Below are positions 15,023 through 22,524 of a stretch of 38,340 nucleotides of DNA, piece by piece (the stretch's first letter is position 1; the number at the start of each line of letters is the position of its first letter). This DNA is from Planctomycetota bacterium (GTDB lineage Bacteria > Planctomycetota > Planctomycetia > Pirellulales > PLA5): contig JAJDEG010000133.1 of assembly GCA_029259895.1 (NCBI GenBank), forward strand, positions 1 through 38,340, read 5' to 3'. The notes under the pieces were generated by a model that was not told where the DNA came from, did no database searches, and was given only the letters and a program-made list of their open reading frames with translations. The position numbers were made by a program, and so were the translations under genes.

Positions 15023-16651
15023 CTATGCGAAATACCAACAGAGTGCGAGGGTTAGAGCGACGAGAATCGCCGCTAACACGCGGTCGCTCTTGCGGCGGTC
15101 GGCGGCGTCGGCCGGATCGCGACGGTATCTTGCCCAGAGATATTGCTCGCGGTCGGGGGATCGTTCGGCCTGGGTCCGGAAACTGACGACGGCCAGGACG
15201 GCGTAGCAGATTGCGGTGACGATGGCAACGCGATGGAACATCTGAATGCCGCCGTCAAACACTTCTGGCCAACCGAGATCGACGCCCAACGATGCCAGCG
15301 GACCGACGACAATACACGCCACCGCGCCGGTCGGCGTGACGAAGCGGTGGAAGATGCCGGCCATAAACGCGACGAGCACGCCCGGCACGAGGTACGACTC
15401 GTAGTCCACCATCGTGAGGAATACACCGCTGCGCGTTTCGCCGAATTGCAGCGAGACGGCGATGGCCAGCGCCACGACGGTCGCCATCACACCGCGGCCT
15501 ACCCAGATCAATCGCTTTTCGGAGGCGTGCGGATTGATGTATTGGCGATAGATATCGAACGTGAAGAGTGTGGCCGTGGAGTTCATCATGGAGTCGATGG
15601 TCGAGAGGATTGCGCCGACCAGTGCGGCCATGACCAATCCCAAAACGCCGTAGCCCGGCGCGATCAATTCTCGCGTCAAACCGGCGAACGCTGCATCGGC
15701 CTCATTGACCGGGTCTAGGTTGAGGATGTATCCGGCCGCGATGCCGGGCACGACGCAGATAAAGGGAATGAGCAACTTGAAGAATCCGGCCGAGATGATG
15801 CCGACTCGGGCGTCCCAGCCGCTCTTGGCTCCTAGTGCGCGCTGGACGATATATTGGTTGGTGGCCCAATAGTTGAAGTGCAACACCATTAAACCGGTGA
15901 GTACGCCCGTCCACGGCAGTTGTTCGTGGTCGGCGGGCAAGAAGAGATGGAACTTACTCGGATTCTTGTCCATCAGATTGGTTAGCCCGCCAACATTCTC
16001 GTGGTTAATGGCCAGCACGGCGATGACCGCAGCACCGCCGAACAAGAGAATGCTTTGTAGCACATCGGTGTAGATGACGGCTTTGAGTCCGCCGAAAACG
16101 GTGTAAGTGGCGGCGAATAGGGCGAGGCCCCAGACGGCGGCCTCGAAGCTGATTTCGTACTGTGTATTTGCCGTCAGCGCATTGATGGTGATCGCGCCGA
16201 GAATGAGCGCACCGCACATCTGAATCGTGACGAAGCCCATATTCGTCAGGGCGTAGAGCAGCCGACTGCGATCGTCGTAGCGGCGACCGAGATACTCGGA
16301 GAGCGTATACAAGCCCATCCGTCGGTATAACGGCAAGAACAAGAAACAGAGGACCATCAGGCCGATGATCGCGCCGTATTCAAAATTTGACTGTGCGAAT
16401 CCTATCGCAAGGCCTGCGCCCATCATGCCGATCAGATGGTGCGAACTGACGTTGCTTCCCAGAATCGATCCGGCCACGGCCCACCAGGCGACGCTGCGTC
16501 CGGCCAGAAAGAAATCGCCGGCACCCTCCTCACGTCGCCCCATGTACAGGCCAAACCCGGCGATGCCGAGCATCGTGATGACCAGCACAGCCACGTCGAG
16601 GTTTTCGAGCGCGAGGTTCGCCGCCGCCAGGGTTGGGCAATGCGTCATCAT
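15023..16651 (-). CDS. Sodium:solute symporter (SSS family), SGLT-like
   Basis: This 542-residue multi-spanning membrane protein fits the SSS family (13-14 helices). Landmarks are the first helix AVLVITMLGIAGFGLYMG, the DFFLAGRSVAWWAVAGSILG segment, the YTLSEYLGRRYDDRSR loop and TYTVFGGLKAVIYTDVLQ, the classical SSS signature region. Also visible are NYWATNQYIVQRALGAKS and a helix with STIDSMMNSTATLFTFDIY, the Na2-site region in vSGLT-like carriers. It should import a sugar or organic solute with sodium; the NYW-TNQ segment is typical of sugar-type members. ATG 16651 is supported by AAGGA about ten bases upstream. It is divergent from the SGNH hydrolase gene. The substrate is not determinable here. 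Confidence 0.93.
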   Translation of the reverse strand: MMTHCPTLAAANLALENLDVAVLVITMLGIAGFGLYMGRREEGAGDFFLAGRSVAWWAVAGSILGSNVSSHHLIGMMGAGLAIGFAQSNFEYGAIIGLMVLCFLFLPLYRRMGLYTLSEYLGRRYDDRSRLLYALTNMGFVTIQMCGALILGAITINALTANTQYEISFEAAVWGLALFAATYTVFGGLKAVIYTDVLQSILLFGGAAVIAVLAINHENVGGLTNLMDKNPSKFHLFLPADHEQLPWTGVLTGLMVLHFNYWATNQYIVQRALGAKSGWDARVGIISAGFFKLLIPFICVVPGIAAGYILNLDPVNEADAAFAGLTRELIAPGYGVLGLVMAALVGAILSTIDSMMNSTATLFTFDIYRQYINPHASEKRLIWVGRGVMATVVALAIAVSLQFGETRSGVFLTMVDYESYLVPGVLVAFMAGIFHRFVTPTGAVACIVVGPLASLGVDLGWPEVFDGGIQMFHRVAIVTAICYAVLAVVSFRTQAERSPDREQYLWARYRRDPADAADRRKSDRVLAAILVALTLALCWYFA

Positions 16652-16867
16652 CGGGACGATTCCTTTCGAGATAGAGGACGGATGCAGCCACGGGCTAGCG
16701 GGAGGCTTGGGCTTAGTCGATGCGTTTACTGGCCGACGCACGGCAGCAGATCACGTTGCCCGCGGCGGGCTGAGCTGATGGTGCCGGGGGGTGGTCACGG
16801 TCGACTCACTGGACCAGAATATCGCCCATTACTGCACTCTTCGCAACGCACGACCAAGGTCGCCATC

Positions 16868-17518
16868 ATGTCGCATCGATTCGTCATGCTCGCGGTAGCC
16901 GTCTGTTCGCTCGCCGCCGTTGGTACAACGTCTCTGGCCGCCGACGATCCGTTTAAGCCCATCGAGGACCAGAAGGGCCTGCCGCGCGTGCTGATTATTG
17001 GCGACTCGATCAGCATCGGTTACACCTTGCCCGTGCGCAAGGCACTCGACGGCAAGGCGAACGTCCATCGTATCGCGGCGAACTCCGGCACGACGGCGAA
17101 TACGCTCAAAAACCTCGACAAGTGGCTCGGCGATGGACGCTGGGACGCGATCCACGTGAACGTGGGTTTGCACGATCTCAAATACGTTGACGGCAAGCGG
17201 CAAGTTGCACCGGAGGATTACGAAAAGAATCTTCGCGCTATTGTGGCGCGGCTCAAGATGACGGGCGCGAAGATCGTCTGGGCGGCGACGACGCCCGTGC
17301 CCGAAGGCGCGAACGCCCGGCATCCGGGCGACGAGGTCGAGTACAACGCCATCGCGGCAAAGGTGATGAAACAAGAGGATATCGCCGTCAATGATCTATA
17401 CGCCTTGGCCAAGAAACATCAGGCCAGTTGGCAGCGAAAGGCCGACGTTCACTTCAATCGCGAAGGTTCGCAGGGTCTGGGGAAGCGCGTTGCCGAAGGG
17501 ATATTGAAGGTGCTCTGA
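16868..17518 (+). CDS. Exported SGNH/GDSL-type hydrolase with His in place of block III Asn
   Basis: This 216-residue protein has a Sec signal (MSHRFVMLAVAVCSLAAVG, cleavage near LAA). Block I is VLIIGDSISIGY with nucleophile Ser47. Block II is NSGTTANTLKNL, supplying an oxyanion Gly. Block III reads VNVGLHDLKY, where the usual G-x-N-D Asn is replaced by His102. Block V is ADVHFNREG with Asp193 and His195. The family hydrolyses ester bonds of lipids or acetylated sugars. From memory, planctomycete paralogues with GLHD exist, so this may define a subfamily rather than an inactive protein. ATG 16868 has AAGG nine bases upstream. The next gene (MTHFS) follows within 36 bases on the same strand, suggesting an operon, though the two functions are not obviously linked. 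Confidence 0.9.
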   Translation: MSHRFVMLAVAVCSLAAVGTTSLAADDPFKPIEDQKGLPRVLIIGDSISIGYTLPVRKALDGKANVHRIAANSGTTANTLKNLDKWLGDGRWDAIHVNVGLHDLKYVDGKRQVAPEDYEKNLRAIVARLKMTGAKIVWAATTPVPEGANARHPGDEVEYNAIAAKVMKQEDIAVNDLYALAKKHQASWQRKADVHFNREGSQGLGKRVAEGILKVL

Positions 17519-17554
17519 AGCACGTTGGCAGTGCTATCGAGCGAACTATTGTCG

Positions 17555-18157
17555 ATGATGACTGACCCGAAGAGCGACGTTCGTCGAGCGGCCTACGACG
17601 CTCGAAATGCTCTGGCCGATAAGGAAAGCTCGAGCGATTTGGCGATCGCCCGGTTGCTGGAACTGCCCGAGTATCGGCGAGCGGAAACCGCGATGTGGTA
17701 TATCGATTGCCGTTCCGAACTGCGGACGCGGCAAGCCGTGCCGGCCGCGCTGGCCGGTGGCAAGCGGATCGTCATTCCGTATTGCACCGTCGACGAGCGC
17801 GGCGTAAACGTGCTGGGGCTTTGGCGCTTGGAGCGTTTGGACGAACTGGTCGTGGGAAAGTGGAGGATTCTCGAACCGCCGCGGCAGCGGTGGGACGAGC
17901 CGGGCAAGACGGTCGCGCCGGGCGAACTCGATGTCGTCGTGACGCCGGGCGTTGCGTTCGGCCGCGACGGTCGCCGGCTCGGCAACGGGCAGGGATATTT
18001 CGACCGGTTGTTGACCAGCGTTCGCGCCGATTGCCCGCTGGTCGGCGTATGTTTCGAGTGTCAGCTTTTCGACGATCTCGCAGTCGAGCCGCACGACGTG
18101 TTCCTGAACAAGGTCGTGACGGAGCGGGCGGTCTACGAGGGACGCAGAAACGGCTAG
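17555..18157 (+). CDS. fau: 5-formyltetrahydrofolate cyclo-ligase
   Basis: This protein of about 200 residues matches the MTHFS family, which converts 5-formyl-THF and ATP to 5,10-methenyl-THF in the cytoplasm. The signature appears as VVVTPGVAFGRDGRRLGNGQ followed by GYFDRLL; it includes the nucleotide/folate-binding G-R-x-G-x-R-L-G-x-G-x-G-Y-x-D-R pattern. An N-terminal R-x-x-A-Y-x-A-R helix and the A-M-W-Y segment are also typical. Two adjacent ATGs (17555, 17558) begin MMTDPKSDVRR; TTG 17525 and GTG 17531 are possible earlier starts in the same frame. It follows the SGNH gene closely and converges with the gene at 18188, leaving a 30-base gap. Confidence 0.93.
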   Translation: MMTDPKSDVRRAAYDARNALADKESSSDLAIARLLELPEYRRAETAMWYIDCRSELRTRQAVPAALAGGKRIVIPYCTVDERGVNVLGLWRLERLDELVVGKWRILEPPRQRWDEPGKTVAPGELDVVVTPGVAFGRDGRRLGNGQGYFDRLLTSVRADCPLVGVCFECQLFDDLAVEPHDVFLNKVVTERAVYEGRRNG

Positions 18158-18187
18158 GTGGTGCTCGCGTCTGGAGCCGTCGGCCCA

Positions 18188-19873
18188 TCAATCGAGACCG
18201 CCGCGGACGAGATCAATTTCCAAATCGCCGCTCTTGGCGAATAGACGGTATTGTAGCTGACCACGATCATCGATCGCTTGAACCAACCGGTTGGCGGCGT
18301 CGACCCACGCCAATTCGCCTTTGATTCGCTTTAGCTCGTCGTCGAGTTTCTTGTATTCGCGCTGGGCAGAAACCAGCCGCGACTGAAGCGTGCGGACCGA
18401 AACGGTCGGGTTGATGCCGGCCTTGGTTTCGCCGATACGGCGGTCGAGGAAGACAGTGGCGTCGTGGGCGTTCTTCCAATCGCGCTCGACGCTCGCCAGC
18501 TTCTGCTCGCGCGGCAAACGATACAGTTCCAACGACCTGGCAGTTAGATCGTCGACGATTTTGCCGCGAACGATCCGCGATGCGAATTGAATGGTAACGT
18601 CGCCAGCGTCACCGCGTCGCGCGTCGATCCACAATTGGGGCTGTTCGCCGTCGACGAACTTGTCGAACAAGATCGTGACTCGCTCCGGCCCGTCGGCCGC
18701 GTCGGACGTACTGGCCACGTCGTTGGCGGGCGGCTTCGGCCGGGCCGGACGCAGCCGCTTGGTATCGCTCGTCGGCGACGCGGCGGCGGCACCAACGGCA
18801 ATGGTCCGAATGTCGTTTTCGTAATAGGCGTTCACCGGCATGTCGCGCACGCCGAGCACTTCCAAGTGCAGCGAATCCGCACGCGGCGGGTGTGCGATCG
18901 TGGCGGCGACGTCGTTCGAGCGGTCCGATAGGTCGAGCGTGTGAATCCGCTGCGCGACGGCATCGCGGAGCGCCATCACCTGGTGATGCGTCCCCAAAGA
19001 AAATCGCATTGCCGCGTTGCGTAGTTGCTCAGACGCCGGAATGTCCTTCGCTTCTGCGCGCCAGCGAAACATGAGCGACGACTGCACGCACCAAACGTCG
19101 GCCACGACGGCGTCAACGGCCGGCGCGGCGTCGTTTTGCGTGGAATCGTCTTCCGCCGTATCGTTATTCTCCGCGGCACCATCGCTTGCCGAAAACGCAA
19201 CGTTCGCGGGGCCGGCAAATCGAATTGTCCACGCGTTCTTCTGGCCATCGCGTTCGAGTCGAAACGTCTGCCCATCGCCGATCGCGGCCAACTCGGTGAG
19301 AAGTTGCACGTCGTCGAAACGCATTTGCTCCGCCTCGTGCAAATAGGATATCGTCGTGTCGCCTATGTCGGTCACGGGCGGCAAGGCTACCGCCGGTTTG
19401 AGATCGCGCAGTAGAGCGATGTCGCGTTCGATCGTTCGCTCCGGCGGCGGAGTTGGCCTCGGCCGTACGCTCGGCGGTGGGTCGTTATTGTCCGTCGGGG
19501 CAAACGATTCTGGCGACGGCGATACCGGATCGTCCGGCAACGTGGGCGGTTCGTCGGTTTCGGGATCGACGAGCGGCGCGGGCGCGGGGGCCGGCGGAGC
19601 TTGCGACGTTGCCGGTGAAGACGCCGGTGACGAAGTTCGTGGCGAGTCCTTGCGCGTTGCTGGCTCCGACGTGGCCGTCGAGTCGCGCATTGCGTAGATG
19701 CCGAACAGATCGATCGACGGCACCGACGCGGCGACGACGACGCCGACCCCGGCCACCGCTACGGCGGCCACCACCGCCATCTTGATCAATTGGGCGAGCG
19801 ACGGACCGTCGTCCTCGCGCCGGTCGAGCTTGGGCCGCAAGATGGGTGCGCCGGGCCGTTGGTTCGTGTCCAT
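18188..19873 (-). CDS. Unrecognised membrane-anchored protein with Pro-rich linker and C-terminal coiled coil
   Basis: I do not recognise this 561-residue protein. It has a short basic N-terminus and one transmembrane segment near residues 30-52 (LIKMAVVAAVAVAGVGVVV). A Ser/Thr/Pro/Ala-rich linker runs to about 145 (for example QAPPAPAPAPLVDPETDEPP). Two globular regions follow: one contains LHEAEQMRFDDVQLLTELAA and VWCVQSSLMFRWRAEAKD, the other VTILFDKFVDGEQPQLWIDA. A coiled-coil-like stretch near 490-530 includes LVSAQREYKKLDDELKRIKG. The topology suggests a cytoplasmic N-terminal stub and a large periplasmic domain; its composition resembles planctomycete envelope proteins. A GAGG lies about ten bases upstream of ATG 19873. 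It is convergent with the cyclo-ligase gene, so there is no informative operon context. Confidence 0.8.
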   Translation of the reverse strand: MDTNQRPGAPILRPKLDRREDDGPSLAQLIKMAVVAAVAVAGVGVVVAASVPSIDLFGIYAMRDSTATSEPATRKDSPRTSSPASSPATSQAPPAPAPAPLVDPETDEPPTLPDDPVSPSPESFAPTDNNDPPPSVRPRPTPPPERTIERDIALLRDLKPAVALPPVTDIGDTTISYLHEAEQMRFDDVQLLTELAAIGDGQTFRLERDGQKNAWTIRFAGPANVAFSASDGAAENNDTAEDDSTQNDAAPAVDAVVADVWCVQSSLMFRWRAEAKDIPASEQLRNAAMRFSLGTHHQVMALRDAVAQRIHTLDLSDRSNDVAATIAHPPRADSLHLEVLGVRDMPVNAYYENDIRTIAVGAAAASPTSDTKRLRPARPKPPANDVASTSDAADGPERVTILFDKFVDGEQPQLWIDARRGDAGDVTIQFASRIVRGKIVDDLTARSLELYRLPREQKLASVERDWKNAHDATVFLDRRIGETKAGINPTVSVRTLQSRLVSAQREYKKLDDELKRIKGELAWVDAANRLVQAIDDRGQLQYRLFAKSGDLEIDLVRGGLD

Positions 19874-20245
19874 GTAAGGGACGCCTCTTCGTTTGGTAAT
19901 GCCCCGCCCTACTTACGACACCCCTACGCAGTCCTAGGCACAAAAATATCTAGCCGAGAGGGGCAGCGTCGATTATCCTACGCCTGGAAAAATTCCGCAA
20001 CGTGAATTGGGAGTTAGTTGCCTGAGTTGCCAGGTTAGTTCGTCGACCTAGTCGACTTACTTGTGACTTGGAACGACGACACGATCACCGCCGGGAAACT
20101 CTACGTTGCCGCCGCACGGAAATGTCGAGACGCGACGACAGGTTACAAGTCCCCACAATCGGCAGCGCTTGTCTCGGCAATCGCCATCGCCTTCCGAGAT
20201 CTAGAGGTATCTAACCCCGATCGAACCCGGCGGATTCGCGCGATT
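19874..20245. other. Intergenic region between the DUF1553 stop and the unrecognised membrane protein
   Basis: This 372-base gap carries the upstream region of the 18188-19873 gene. It contains paired palindromic GTCGAC hexamers three bases apart (20043-20057) and short repeats of GTTAGTT/GAGTTAGTT near 20008-20040. A plus-strand frame from 20063 extends into the antisense of DUF1553 and has no recognisable motif. I see no promoter I would defend. Confidence 0.45.
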
Positions 20246-22456
20246 TCAATCCAGATAGAGAAACTCGCTGCCGTTCATCAGCACCAAGCAAAAATCGACG
20301 AAAGCCGCACTTTCTTGGCGCGAAAAAGTGGCGGGCAGCGGCACCGGGGTCGCAAGTGGACCGTGGGCGTCGTTTTTGCCGAGCGTACTTGCCTGAATCG
20401 AAACGAATTCGACGCCCGACGCGATTTCGTCTGACGTCGGCGAGCGGGACAAGGTCAGCTCAAAAGCGAACGATATAGCTTTCGTCAAGTTTCCCTTTGA
20501 CGATTGCGCGACGCTGGCAAATTCGTCGTCGGACAAAACGCGGCCAGCCATCCGCCGCGCCACGTCGAGCGCAAACTTCGAGTTGAACAGCTCCAATGCC
20601 TGTGGGGCGGTCGTCGAGCGATTGCGGACCGGGCAACTCGCGTTGGCGTCGGGTCGATCGAAAACTTCGAACAGCGGATCGCGCAGATTTCGCCGCGCGA
20701 ACAAATAGATACTGCGGCGATAGTGGTTTTCTTCGTCGCGATCGACTTTCCATTGATTTGCCAGCAGCGACCGCGTCACTTCGTCGGGCAACGGCTGCAT
20801 GATGCCCTGGCCGCCGCGGCGAGTGCTCAACACACCGGCCACCGACAGCATCGCATCGCGAAGCGACTCGCCATCGAGCCGGCGGCGCGGGTATTTCCAC
20901 CACAGGCGATTCGCCGCGTCGGCCTCCGTGGCCTTCGTCCATGCTTCGCTTGCCGACGTGCGCTCGGCAACGGTCCAGCCGGGTGTGGAGAGTCGGCTCG
21001 CTTGGCGATAGGTCGCGCTCGTAACGAGCAGCCGTCGCAGCGACTTCAGGCTGCCGCCGCGTTGCGGAAGTTCCACGGCCAGCAAATCGAGCAATTCTAG
21101 ATGCTCCGGTTCGTCGCCCATAATGCCGAAGTCGCTCGGCGTTTGCGACAGGCCGACGCCGAAATGCTGCTGCCAAAGGCGATTGGCGATCACCCGCCAC
21201 GTGAGCGGATGGTCGGGCCGTGCGAGCCAATCGGCGAACGCGACGCGCGGATTCTTCTCCGTCTTCGCGCCCGGCGTCGGTAGCGACGTCTGCCAGAGGT
21301 CGGCAATCCGCGGCACGGCCGGCGGCGCGATCGCCCCGCGGCGGCGGAAATCGCCGCGCACCGCCACGTGCGTCGTCATCGGCTTGTCGAGCACGCGCAT
21401 CATGTCGTTCGGCTTGTTCTTCTCGAACTTGACGGCCGACTCGAAGCACGCCCGCAGGCGGTAGAAATCGCGTTGACTAATTGGATCGTATTTGTGGTCG
21501 TGGCACTGGGCACAACCGACCTGCAACGCGAGGAATACGCTGCCGACCGTCGACGCCACGTCGTTGAGCACGTTGTGCCGGCGTTCCTGTTGTGAATTGA
21601 TGTCGGGCATGTCGGGCCCGGCGACGCAGAAGCCCGTCGCGATCGCGGCTCGTTCGTCGTCGCTCTCCATCTCGTCGCCCGCCAGTTGCAGCGCGACGAA
21701 CCGGTCGTACGGCATATCGGCGCCCAACGCGTCGATCACCCAATCGCGATATCGCCAGGCGTTCTTGCGGACCAGATCGTGCTCGAAGCCGTCGGTCTCC
21801 GCGAACCGAGCCAGATCGAGCCAATACTGCGCCATCCTTTCGCCGTGAGCAGGCGAGGCCAGCAGCCGGTCGACCAACCGCTCGTAAGCGTCCGGCGCTT
21901 CATCGGCCAAAAACGCGGCCACTTCGCTGGGCGACGGCGGCAAGCCGGTCACATCGAACGACAGCCGGCGAACGAGCGTTACGCGATCGGCCTGCGGCGT
22001 GGGCCGAAGCTCCCTCTCCTCCAACTTTGCCAACACAAACCGGTCGACGCCATTGCGGCACCACGCGCCATCCGCAACGTCGGCCAACACGGGCCTGCTT
22101 AGCTGTCTAAACGCCCAATGCTCGCGGTCGTCGTCGCCGATGGGCGTTTCCGCGGCCCCTTCGTGAACGTGCTCAATCGCCGGCTCGGCGTCGAGAACCG
22201 GTTCGACCGCAACCGTCGGCTCGGCGGGCGTTTCGTCCTCGGCGCGAAGCGCAATCGAGGAAAGACCGCACGAAAAAGCAATCAGAGCAACGCACGACAA
22301 ACCGCCGAGGCGCAGAGACGCGGAGAGAAGAGCAGATTGCACGCACGCACTCGCAACGCTCAGCGTCTCTGCGCCTCGGCGGTCCAAAAGCGCTCGGTTG
22401 GGTGCAGGCACCCGCGCCGAACGATCGTTCTGTAAAGTGTTTCGCAGTTTACTCAT
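20246..22456 (-). CDS. DUF1549/DUF1553 (PSD1-type) planctomycete heme-motif protein
   Basis: This protein of about 736 residues has a DUF1549 half (WAFRQLSRPVLADVADGAWC, VDRFVLAKLEERELRPTPQA, RRLSFDVTGLPPSPSEV, YWLDLARFAETDGFEHD) and a DUF1553 half (NPRVAFADWLARPDHPLTWR, VIANRLWQQHFGVGLSQTPS, DFGIMGDEPEHLELLDLLA, RRRLDGESLRDAMLSVAGVL). A CAQCH motif near residue 315 lies in CAQCHDHKYDPIS, the family's heme-like site. The N-terminal PSCyt1 domain found in many homologues is absent. The start is uncertain: ATG 22456 has GGAG nine bases upstream, ATG 22477 is possible, and GTG 22342 would leave a compact signal peptide. Inverted repeat copy C falls between these. It follows the 22521-26846 gene on the same strand. 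The function of this expanded planctomycete family is not established. Confidence 0.93.
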   Translation of the reverse strand: MSKLRNTLQNDRSARVPAPNRALLDRRGAETLSVASACVQSALLSASLRLGGLSCVALIAFSCGLSSIALRAEDETPAEPTVAVEPVLDAEPAIEHVHEGAAETPIGDDDREHWAFRQLSRPVLADVADGAWCRNGVDRFVLAKLEERELRPTPQADRVTLVRRLSFDVTGLPPSPSEVAAFLADEAPDAYERLVDRLLASPAHGERMAQYWLDLARFAETDGFEHDLVRKNAWRYRDWVIDALGADMPYDRFVALQLAGDEMESDDERAAIATGFCVAGPDMPDINSQQERRHNVLNDVASTVGSVFLALQVGCAQCHDHKYDPISQRDFYRLRACFESAVKFEKNKPNDMMRVLDKPMTTHVAVRGDFRRRGAIAPPAVPRIADLWQTSLPTPGAKTEKNPRVAFADWLARPDHPLTWRVIANRLWQQHFGVGLSQTPSDFGIMGDEPEHLELLDLLAVELPQRGGSLKSLRRLLVTSATYRQASRLSTPGWTVAERTSASEAWTKATEADAANRLWWKYPRRRLDGESLRDAMLSVAGVLSTRRGGQGIMQPLPDEVTRSLLANQWKVDRDEENHYRRSIYLFARRNLRDPLFEVFDRPDANASCPVRNRSTTAPQALELFNSKFALDVARRMAGRVLSDDEFASVAQSSKGNLTKAISFAFELTLSRSPTSDEIASGVEFVSIQASTLGKNDAHGPLATPVPLPATFSRQESAAFVDFCLVLMNGSEFLYLD
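22301..22383. repeat. Dispersed inverted-repeat element, copy C, within a coding frame
   Basis: A perfect 21-base inverted repeat lies at 22301-22321 and 22363-22383 (arm begins ACCGCCGAGGCGCAGAGACG), separated by 41 bases. It lies within the predicted 5' coding region of the DUF1549/DUF1553 gene: one arm encodes RRGAETLS and the other SASLRLGG, just before the hydrophobic signal segment. The arm matches copy B (3014) at most positions over about 27 bases. Confidence 0.85.
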
Positions 22457-22524
22457 CGCCCATTGCTCCGCACTCATCCCTCATCGCTGCTCACTATCCC
22501 CTTGCCCACTGCCCACTTCCTCAC
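22450..22524. repeat. Purine-rich short repeat cluster at a gene junction
   Basis: On the minus strand this segment reads as GTGGGCA twice, GTGAGCA, ATGAGGGATGAG and ATGGGCGATGAG in close succession, with 7-12-base spacing. It fills the gap between the 22521-26846 stop and the DUF1549 start and supplies both candidate ATG codons and the GGAG ribosome-binding site. Confidence 0.6.

Noticed and set aside
20063-20434. Possible 123-residue plus-strand gene in the gap near the DUF1553 stop
   Set aside because: No ATG start, no ribosome-binding site, no motif, and its second half is antisense to DUF1553.
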